A stretch of DNA of 64,000 nucleotides, taken from NCBI GenBank assembly GCA_949752735.1, contig OX457039.1:26559420-26623419 (forward strand), read 5' to 3'. Below the pieces are notes generated by a model. That model had not been told where the DNA came from. It did no database searches and saw only the letters and a program-made list of their open reading frames with translations. Positions 57,800-64,000 of this stretch are shown piece by piece. Source of the DNA: Lumbricus terrestris (Eukaryota > Annelida > Clitellata > Crassiclitellata > Lumbricidae). Position 1 is the stretch's first letter; every line of letters begins with the position of its first letter. Position numbers and translations under genes: made by a program.

Positions 57800-58235
57800 A
57801 GGCACAAAGCACGCCGCCAATAGGCATAAAGCGCGCCGCCGCTGGGGAGGTAGAGAGGCAGGCTGGCAAACGAAGAGGCACAAAGCGCGCCGCCGCTGGG
57901 AAGGTAGAGAGGCAGGCTGGCAAACGAAGAGGCACAAAGCGCGCCGCCGCTGGGAAGGTAGAGAGGCAGGCTGGCAAACGAAGAGGCACAAAGCGCGCCG
58001 CCAAGAGGCCGTAAGTAAACACGATAGAGGCTCAAAAGGACGCCGCCGCGGGGAAGGCAAATAGGCAGGCGGCCAAACGAAGAGGCTGAATGGACGCTCC
58101 CGCGGGGGAGGTAGAGAGGCAGGCCGGCAAACGAAGAGGCACAAAGCGCGCCGCCAAGAGGCCGTAAGTAAACACGATAGAGGCTCAAAAGAACGTCGAA
58201 TGAAAGTCCGAAGGCAAACAGGCGGGCTGAAAGGA
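57800..58235. repeat. GC-rich 54-bp minisatellite
   Basis: AGGCAYAAAGCGCGCCGCC starts at 57822, 57876, 57930 and 57984, exactly 54 bp apart, with a shorter copy at 57800. A longer block containing CCAAGAGGCCGTAAGTAAAC and CGATAGAGGCTCAAAAG occurs twice (about 58000 and 58152), so the array also has a higher-order period. Open frames on both strands (Arg-rich on plus, LCLFVCQPASLP repeats on minus) follow from the period being a multiple of three. It lies directly upstream of LINE copy B on that element's strand, so it might be part of the LINE 5' region, but this is not shown. Confidence 0.88.
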
Positions 58236-58433
58236 TCAACATGAAACCGATGGGAATGGGCGGCGCTACAGAAGCGGAGGCGAACCCAGTTTCGCCACAA
58301 CTACGGTCAAATGTGGGGTATAGGCCTAATGCGATTTTCAGATGAACTGATATCAGTGTTTTTCCTCTCACATCTGAGAGCCAACGCTCCCGATATGAAT
58401 TGCCTAGGCCTATATACTTTGTATACATGTTAT

Positions 58434-58665
58434 GGGGCGCGGTGGTGTAGAGGTGGCGTGGTTACCTTGATGCCGGAAGGTTCGAGGTTCGAGTCCACCT
58501 CAAGTCGCCGCGTAGGGACCTTGGGCAAGTCCTTCACTCGCAATTGCTCAGCGCTTCGGCGTGAAACTCAGATGCAGTGTCTGCACTGCAGTCGGGAGCG
58601 CCTCTCAGTAGAGAGCTTGAAGGGACGCTATGACAAGTGCGCATACAGGCAAATATATGCAAGCA
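58434..58665 (+). mobile_element. tRNA-derived SINE with LINE-like tail
   Basis: The head contains an A-box-like TGGTGTAGAGGTGG (58443-58456) and a consensus B box GGTTCGAGTCC (58486-58496), the internal pol III promoter of a tRNA gene. The tail from 58591 reads TCGGGAGCGCCTCTCAGTAG, then GCTTGAAGGGACGCTATGAC. LINE B has TCGGGAGCGCTTTTGAGTAG, then CTTGAAGAAGCGCTATATAAG, and LINE C has TGGGAGCGCCTCTGAGAGG, then CTTGAAGGGGCGCTATACAAG. Sharing of a 3' end is how SINEs recruit a partner LINE's reverse transcriptase. The 3' limit is blurred by the adjoining LINE C tail. Confidence 0.8.
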
Positions 58666-59345
58666 TGAATTATTCATTATTTCATTCCGAAAACTTGTAT
58701 AGCGCCCCTTCAAGAAGTCCTCTCAGAGGCGCTCCCAGCCCAGCCACAGCTAAAAAGATAGGTCTTGAGCAACTTGTAGAAAGCAGGCAAATTATTCCGA
58801 GGTAGTGAGCGTAGTGCAAGCGGGAGCCCATTCCATGTGGACGGGCCAACAACCAAGATGGCTCGACGCTGTCTGGTAGCAGAGCGAGTTCGAGGGACCA
58901 GCAGCTCCCCATTGGCAGGAGAGCGTAAAGCTCGACGGGAGGCTATGTCAGAGGTCAGATAAGTAGGACGGGGCACTACCTGTGAGGCACCGCCAAACAA
59001 GTGCTGCTACTCTGTACGAGATGCGCTGCGAGACTGGAAGCCAGTGCAAAACATCACGCATGTAAGCATAAATCGGGGCAAATTTAGGAACATGATCAAT
59101 GAGCCGTGCAGCAGAGCGCATGACCCGTTCAAGACGCCCTATTAAGCTAGATGGGTGACCAGCAAGAATTGAGCAGCAATGATCAATTCTGGTATACTTA
59201 CGAAGGCGTGGAAAGGACCACAGCGGCATCATGAGATAGGGACCGCAGGACAACACGCAACTAGCGGAGCTGGTAATAACAGCTTCGCGTTACTAGGTTG
59301 ACATATGCTGCGAGAAACTGAGTTCTTGATCAAGTGATCTCCCTT
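58666..59345 (-). mobile_element. 5'-truncated LINE, copy C
   Basis: 3' end of a second LINE of the copy B type. On the minus strand, the coding remains end near 58710 and are followed by the GGGCGCTATACAAG tail and an ATTATTCATT-like terminus. The 5' end is at about 59345, where the residues QELSFSQHM are still recognisable in a shifted frame. Confidence 0.8.
58710..59335 (-). pseudogene. LINE ORF C-terminal remnant, copy C
   Basis: At least two frameshifts. The upper part (59256-58948) includes RLERVMRSAARLIDHVPKFA and YMRDVLHWLPVSQRISYR; the lower part (about 58970-58710) includes ELLVPRTRSATRQRRAILVV and GPSTWNGLPLALRSLP. Copy B shows the same order with clear but incomplete identity, so the two are diverged relatives. 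There are no RT catalytic residues here. Confidence 0.8.
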
Positions 59346-59388
59346 GACCTCCCTTGCACTATCATTCAATTTATTCAATACAAGGGCA

Positions 59389-59546
59389 CAGTGGCGTAGC
59401 CAGGAATTTTTTATGGGGGGGGGGTATGGCGGGAAACCCTTTTTTTGCTATTTTTTCTTACATAAATGGAAAAATAACCTCAAAAAACCTTTTTCCGGAG
59501 CCAATGGGGGGGTTTAACCCCCGAACCCCCCTTGCCTACGCCACTG
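59389..59546. mobile_element. hAT-type MITE, 158 bp, second copy
   Basis: It starts CAGTGGCGTAGCCAGG and ends TTGCCTACGCCACTG, with a perfect 8-bp duplication CAAGGGCA (59381-59388 and 59547-59554). It has the same length as 3986-4143 and similar G- and C-runs, but reversed orientation. The exact duplication suggests a younger insertion than the first copy. Confidence 0.93.
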
Positions 59547-59575
59547 CAAGGGCATAGTTTTATATCACTGCGAAC

Positions 59576-59580
59576 AAAAA
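59576..59580 (-). terminator. RNA polymerase III terminator (T5) of tRNA-Ser
   Basis: On the minus strand, TTTTT begins five bases after the discriminator base of the tRNA. A run of four or more T is the standard pol III stop. Confidence 0.75.
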
Positions 59581-59585
59581 CTTGA

Positions 59586-59667
59586 CGTCGTGGACAGGAT
59601 TCGAACCTGTGCGGGAAGATCCCATTTGATTTCGAGTCAAACGCCTTAACCACTCGGCCACCACGAC
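59586..59667 (-). tRNA. tRNA-Ser (anticodon CGA)
   Basis: An 82-nt type II tRNA on the minus strand. The acceptor arms GTCGTGG and CCACGAC pair at all seven positions and are followed by discriminator G, as in Ser tRNAs. The D-arm region is GCCGAGTGGTTAAGGC, which also serves as A box. The anticodon arm TTGA-CTCGAAA-TCAA gives anticodon CGA (59632-59634 on the plus strand), reading UCG codons. A long variable arm (GGGATCTTCCCGC) and the T arm ACAGG-TTCGAAT-CCTGT complete it; the B box is GGTTCGAATCC. There is no intron. The absence of mismatches and the presence of a pol III stop suggest a working gene rather than a SINE-like copy. Confidence 0.95.
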
Positions 59668-60060
59668 CATTGCTTATCGATCAGAATTTTACTGTAATCT
59701 TCATAACGCAGTTTGTTTCAATTTGTCAAACAATGCAACACCTTTTACGAGCCATTTCTTTTAGCTTTCACAAGCTTAGTGCCGTTACAGTAGTAGGCTA
59801 CTAATAATTAATAATACTATCCAGACGCAAGGACCGTCTCTAGCCTACACAGAACCGGAATCTTCTTATATGAGTGGCTTGTACAAGTTTTTGAACGATA
59901 ATAGGAGTTCCGAAAAATTTAACATCTTGTTTACAACATAAAAGCATTCAATTAATTGCATGTATGAAGGCAGATTATTTATACTGTGGTAATAGTTATT
60001 CACCAGAGGAGCCATATTGTCATAGATTGTCACAGCTCACTGCTCAGCTATAATAGGTAT
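59668..60060. other. Intergenic, no gene seen
   Basis: AT-rich sequence without recognised genes. TAGGCTA and TAGCCTA occur near 59790 and 59841. Confidence 0.5.
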
Positions 60061-60065
60061 AGAGC

Positions 60066-60105
60066 AGTGCTGTCCAACCTTTTTGGTACCGCGGGCCGCA
60101 TTAGC
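60066..60105. mobile_element. hAT (Charlie-like) terminal fragment
   Basis: CAGTGCTGTCCAACCTTTTT followed by GGTACCGCGGGCCGCA is a terminal-repeat style common among animal hAT elements of the Charlie type. No matching second end or target duplication was found, so only a fragment is claimed. Confidence 0.45.
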
Positions 60106-60117
60106 ATAGTATAGGGC

Positions 60118-60230
60118 GGGTGACCATACGTCCCGGTTTTCCGGGACATGTCCCGGTTTTTTGTGGTGCGTCCCGGGGTCCCGACGACTTAAGCAAAAGA
60201 GCAAAATTGTCCCGGTTTTTTACAAGTTGG
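60118..60230. repeat. GTCCCGG-rich palindromic repeat
   Basis: GTCCCGG occurs four times, plus a near copy and an inverted CCGGGAC. The first pair forms a hairpin (GTCCCGG-TTTT-CCGGGAC). The start GGTGACCATACGTCCCGG looks like a dispersed-repeat terminus, but no ends or duplication could be fixed. Confidence 0.45.
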
Positions 60231-60420
60231 AAACTTGGATAATGAAAACGTCTGGCTTTATTGTATATGACACAACAAAGTGTAGTTGGTGACCAAAAAG
60301 GAAGTCGCTACGAAAAAGAATTTGTCAATTTTTTTGGAGCATTATAATTATGACATCTTTAGTATAATTATAAGCTAGTGAGTTTAGCTAACAGATTTTA
60401 AGAATTATCAAGACGTAACC

Positions 60421-60579
60421 CAGGGTGAGAATTGCCGGGGGGGGTCGGGGCCCCGGGGTTTCAACCCCCCCCCCCCAGTCTTTCTTAGAACCCCATAGTA
60501 AAATATGTTTTTCATACCCAAATTTCAAGTGGACAATGGTCCAACCCCCCCCAGTTATTTTTCCACAATTCTTACACTG
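60421..60579. mobile_element. hAT-type MITE, 159 bp, another family
   Basis: The ends are CAGGGTGAGAATTG and, on the opposite strand, CAGTGTAAGAATTG (12 of 14 match). It is flanked by a perfect 8-bp duplication ACGTAACC (60413-60420 and 60580-60587). The interior holds long G and C runs that can pair. There is no coding sequence. Confidence 0.9.
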
Positions 60580-60633
60580 ACGTAACCTAGCTTAACGAGA
60601 AGGTTTTCTTAAGACAATTTCAGTGGCGGCACC

Positions 60634-60663
60634 CATAGATATAATAAATATTATTATATCTAT
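60634..60663. repeat. 30-bp palindromic insertion between 9-bp repeats
   Basis: ATAGATATAATA (60635-60646) and TATTATATCTAT (60652-60663) are perfect inverted arms around a 5-nt loop. On both sides stands GGCGGCACC (60625-60633 and 60664-60672). This looks like a tiny insertion with a 9-bp target duplication, or the remains of one. Confidence 0.6.
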
Positions 60664-60818
60664 GGCGGCACCAGATCCATAGGCCTATCGATTTCTGCAG
60701 GTCGCGTCAGGTTGTAATGGTCGTCAGCAATGAAAATTAATAGTAGAGCAATTTCTTTCAGATGACGACATGAAATGCTGCCACTAGCCTATAATGTTGA
60801 AATTTAAAAAATTCTGAT

Positions 60819-60842
60819 CGCGTGTCGCACATGCGACACGCG
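60819..60842. repeat. 24-bp palindrome upstream of LINE A
   Basis: Arms CGCGTGTCGCA and TGCGACACGCG are perfectly complementary with a 2-nt centre. It lies about 60 bp before the presumed 5' end of LINE A. Its function is unknown. Confidence 0.6.
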
Positions 60843-61102
60843 AGTCAGCGGGAGCGGGAGCTAGTGGACGTAGGCCTACAGTGCGCTCTTCTCTTCATCT
60901 TTCCTTAATCTTTCCGTCTCTACAATCTGGATAACTTTAAATTTCTTCTGGAACACTCTTCTCCATCCGGTGAGTTCGTTCCATTACTTTTTGCTTCATC
61001 TCATCCACGATCCTCCCCATTATTCATTCCGCATCATTCATCCTTTGTCTAACTTTTCATCCCATAGCCAGCCATTTTTCCCTCCATCTTCATAAGCCCA
61101 GC

Positions 61103-62623
61103 ATGAATCTGTCAATCATACTCCTCCTGGTCTCATTAAGGATTCAAACTGCTCACTTTATCCAGTTTCACCCCTCCAGCCTCTCACTGACCTACATACC
61201 GTTCTCACCCCGGCATCATAACCCCGCCCACTTTCTGACCGCTACACAAGAGAATGGTTACATGGCCCACATTCCTCTGCCGTTTTTCTTAGCAATTCGC
61301 CGCAAAATACAATCTCAGCACCGTACTCACAATAGTCTATTCTTCATCTTAATTCTACTTTCTGGCGACATACATGCAAATCCGGGCCCAATCAATAGGT
61401 GTTCCGCCTCTCACTCTCCCCCGCCTACACCCTATTCTGTTTCTACTACCACTCCTGCTGCTGTTGCTGCTGCTGCTGCTGCAGCTCCTCCTTCTCCTCC
61501 TCCTCCTCAGCCTAGCTGTCCTCTTACTGCTGCTGCTGTGTCTACCGCTACCTCTCCTCCTCCTCTTCCTCTTCTCCCACCGCCTCCTTCCCCTCCTCCT
61601 TCTCCTCCTCCTACACAAGACAAAAACAAATTTCTACTATGTTCTCTAAATATACGCTCTCTGCTTCATCCAGCTCACGCTGCTGAAATAAACGACTTGT
61701 CTCTTTTCTCTCATCCTCCAGACCTCTTTGCTTTAACCGAAACATGGTTCAATTCAGGCACAACTCATGCTCAATATCAAGATTGTATCCCCTCTGGTTA
61801 CCACTTGTACAGCACCCCTCGTCCCTCAAAATTGACAACCGACCGGAATACCATAGGTGGAGGGATTGCATTTCTAACCCGAGAGCCCTCCACTGTCCTT
61901 GACTCACCTGGCTACTGTTTCAAATCTTTTGAATGCGCCTCAATCACTCTCAAACTCCCGAACTCAATCCTAACCATCTTCAATGTCTACCGCCCTCCCT
62001 CCTCCTCCTCATACTCTAAACCTAACTCTGTCTTCTTGCAGGAATTTACCAACTTACTCTCCACTGCTGCCACAACTCCTCATGAATTCTTGATCACAGG
62101 GGATTTCAACATACATGTTGACAACCCATCTGACTCACTCGCTCCCGACTTCCTCACGCTCTTGTCATCTACTAATCTGGTCCAACACGTCAACTTTCCC
62201 ACCCACTCTCACAAACACACACTTGACCTCATCATCACATCGTCTCTCTCAAGGCTATCGCCAAACATATCTTTCTCTTTTGATACTCCTTCTGACCATT
62301 ACCCCATTTTCACCCAACTTAACATACTACCTACTCCGCGTCCTGATCCCGTCTCTCATTCTTTCCGCCGCATCAGCTCCATAAACATTGAAGCCTTCAA
62401 GCACGATCTTGCCTCCTCAGACCTCATCCTAAATCCTCCGTCCTCTCTAGATGACCTCCTGTCCTCCTACAACACCACTCTCTCCATGATCCTCGACAAA
62501 CACGCTCCTACTATTACCAAATCTGGTTCTCACTCTAACAACCCTTGGTATAACTCCTACCTCCAGGCCTTCAAATCTTTCCGTCGACGCCTTGAGCGTA
62601 CTTACAAACGAACCCGGCCATGA
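61103..62623 (+). CDS. LINE ORF: 2A-like leader and APE endonuclease
   Basis: 506 codons from the ATG at 61103 to a TGA at 62621. Residues 1-87 are a hydrophobic/basic leader ending in FFILILLS. Residues 88-96, GDIHANPGP, match the 2A ribosome-skipping core D-(V/I)-E-x-N-P-G-P except His for Glu. Residues 100-171 are a Pro/Ala/Ser linker encoded by CTG and CTC microsatellites. The endonuclease follows with the APE-type motifs LNIRSL (182-187), LTETWF (211-216, catalytic Glu), NVYRPP (294-299), GDFNIHVD (333-340), TLDLIIT (373-379) and SDHYPI (397-402, catalytic Asp-His). It nicks target DNA to prime reverse transcription. The stop comes from a frameshift, because the RT continues in the next frame. 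The start was chosen as the first ATG of the frame after the C/T-rich leader. Confidence 0.88.
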   Translation: MNLSIILLLVSLRIQTAHFIQFHPSSLSLTYIPFSPRHHNPAHFLTATQENGYMAHIPLPFFLAIRRKIQSQHRTHNSLFFILILLSGDIHANPGPINRCSASHSPPPTPYSVSTTTPAAVAAAAAAAPPSPPPPQPSCPLTAAAVSTATSPPPLPLLPPPPSPPPSPPPTQDKNKFLLCSLNIRSLLHPAHAAEINDLSLFSHPPDLFALTETWFNSGTTHAQYQDCIPSGYHLYSTPRPSKLTTDRNTIGGGIAFLTREPSTVLDSPGYCFKSFECASITLKLPNSILTIFNVYRPPSSSSYSKPNSVFLQEFTNLLSTAATTPHEFLITGDFNIHVDNPSDSLAPDFLTLLSSTNLVQHVNFPTHSHKHTLDLIITSSLSRLSPNISFSFDTPSDHYPIFTQLNILPTPRPDPVSHSFRRISSINIEAFKHDLASSDLILNPPSSLDDLLSSYNTTLSMILDKHAPTITKSGSHSNNPWYNSYLQAFKSFRRRLERTYKRTRP

Positions 62624-64000
62624 CCCTCAACTCCTCTCTGCTCTAAAAGCTGCTACAAACAAATACCATCACCTTCTGGCAATGGCCAAGAAGAGGTTTT
62701 ACTCCTCACTAGTTCAATCCCGATCTTGTAATCCTCGTCTTCTCTGGAAAACGGTAAACCAACTCCTACATCGGAACTCCTCTAGCCCACTTCCAAACTC
62801 TCTACCATCTTCTTCAATCGCTGACTCATTTTGTTCGTTCTTCTCTGGCAAAGTAACTACTATCCGTCTCTCTCTGCAATCACTCCTCTCAAAATCTACC
62901 ATCGATTCACCTGCAGATACACCCTCCTCCACTCACGACCTTCCGTCTTCCCCACCTCAATCATCACTATCTGCTTTTAACCCAACATCAGAGTCTGAAG
63001 TGTCCAATTTATTACAATCTCTCCCAAACAAGCAGTGCGAACTCGACCCTATACCTACCGCCCTACTGAAAGAGTGCGCATCTATCATTGTCCCCATCAT
63101 CACAAAAATAATCAACCTCTCCTTATCCACCGGCAACTTTCCCCTCCTCTTCAAACATTCTTTGGTAACTCCACTTCTAAAAAAACCATCACTTGATAAG
63201 GAAATCCTTTCTAATTATCGACCTGTTTCCAACCTCTCATTCAAATCTAAACTAACAGAACGTGTCGTACTCTCTCGCATCAATGACTACTTGACTTCAA
63301 ATTCACTCCTTAACCCAAACCAGTCCGGCTTTACTAAAAAGCACTCCACCGAAACACTTCTCACTTCGCTCTACAATAAACTTGTCTCTGCCATCTCTCA
63401 TCAACAAGTCTCCTGCCTTTGCCTCCTTGATGTCTCTGCAGCCTTTGACACCATCGACCATAACATACTACTCCAAAGACTGTCTTCCTGCTTTGGCTTT
63501 ACCGACACTGCTCTCCTTTGGATTCAGTCTTATCTCTCATCACGCACTTTCTCAGTCAAAACACTTGAAACATCATCTCAATCACGCCCCCTCACCTGTG
63601 GTGTTCCGCAAGGTTCTGTCCTCGGGCCCCTCTTGTTCATCCTCTACACCACTCCACTCAGTTCACTCATAAAAGCATCCACAGTCGACCATCATCTATA
63701 TGCTGACGACACCCAATTATTCATCTCTTTCTCTCCAAGCAGCTTCTCTGACTCCATAAATAATCTTCTCTCTGTGGTCACCCAAATCACCTCTTGGATG
63801 ACCTCAAATCTCCTCTGCCTTAACCCCTCCAAGACAGAATTTATACTAATTGGCCTCAGAGAGCAACTCAAGAAAATTCCTGATCCCTCTATTTCCTTCA
63901 ACAATGACTCTTCTTCCAACCACACTTTCTCCGCAAATTCTCCTGTCCGAAACCTAGGTGTAATCTTTGACCAGCATCTTAGCTTCTCCGACCACATAAC
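62583..64000 (+). CDS. LINE reverse transcriptase, shifted frame, incomplete
   Basis: The frame starting at positions divisible by three is open from about 62583 to the window end without a stop. True continuation of the polyprotein seems to begin around 62600-62620 (HDPQLLSALKAATNKYHHLL). RT blocks follow: NYRPVSNLSFKSKLTERV (about 63213-63266), CLLDVSAAFDTIDHNIL (about 63420-63470), GVPQGSVLGPLLF (about 63600-63640), LYADDTQLFI with YADD at 63699-63710, and LNPSKTEFILIG (about 63819-63854). All catalytic Asp residues are in place. In a functional element it would be joined to the endonuclease, so a single indel, or a sequence error, separates them. Confidence 0.88.

Larger units (their letters stand above)
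60880..64000 (+). mobile_element. Near-intact LINE (L2/CR1-like), copy A, cut by window edge
   Basis: A LINE in plus orientation with a presumed 5' UTR (about 60880-61102, C/T-rich; the exact start is not determined), an N-terminal 2A-like segment, an APE-type endonuclease, and an RT that continues past 64000. The 3' end of a sister copy is at 691-1655. Apart from one frameshift near 62600-62620, no disabling change is visible. Confidence 0.9.

Noticed and set aside
57512..58428. Minus-strand frames with LCLFVCQPASLP repeats as a repeat protein
   Set aside because: They are produced by the 54-bp minisatellite and run into LINE sequence. No start or splice context supports them.
61355..61649. 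Arg/Ser-rich minus-strand and Leu-rich plus-strand frames as proteins
   Set aside because: They are antisense or shifted readings of the CTG/CTC microsatellite inside the LINE ORF.

Overview
The window reads as non-coding, repeat-dominated nuclear DNA of an animal. The signs are APE-type LINE retrotransposons, a Ty3/Gypsy LTR element, hAT-type MITEs with 8-bp target duplications, a tRNA-derived SINE, a type II tRNA-Ser(CGA) gene and large satellite arrays. The LINE types, the 2A-like motif at the N-terminus of one LINE ORF and the abundance of the octamer TAGGCCTA suggest a marine invertebrate, perhaps a deuterostome such as an echinoderm or hemichordate. That placement is an inference. There are no operons and no bacterial features, and no confidently identified host protein gene.

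Layout. 1-2283: edge of a 102-bp satellite, interrupted at 691-1655 by the 3' end of a LINE. 2284-11600: low-copy sequence with a small Cys-rich reading frame, a decayed reverse transcriptase, hAT elements at 3986-4143 and 5103-5568, a possible CRE promoter with a splice donor, a three-copy 139-bp repeat, and a 2.7-kb degenerate 11-bp satellite (8045-10780) holding a 65-bp array. 11610-54302: one continuous 42.7-kb array of the 102-bp satellite with higher-order duplications (6904, 7482, 1325 and 875 bp) and 24 copies of a roughly 107-bp inverted-repeat module; two more copies lie in the left array. 54303-55885: remains of a Gypsy element on the minus strand (LTR, primer-binding site, broken gag, zinc knuckle, protease tail), cut by the satellite edge. 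55888-59345: two related LINE copies on the minus strand, a 54-bp minisatellite and a SINE whose tail matches those LINEs. 59389-60700: two hAT MITEs, a tRNA-Ser gene and palindromic repeats. 60880-64000: a well-preserved LINE with one frameshift, running off the right edge in the middle of its reverse transcriptase.

How the parts relate. The LINE at the right edge and the fragment at 691-1655 belong to the same family; the left fragment begins at about the protein position where the right copy leaves the window. The SINE probably borrows the machinery of the LINE type at 55888-59345, because their 3' tails match. The hAT MITEs have no transposase here. The most unusual signals are (1) TAGGCCTA, present 12 times in about 21 kb of non-satellite DNA, with one case where sister repeats show it arose as a GGCCTA insertion at a TA, and (2) the recurrent inverted-repeat module that punctuates the satellite.
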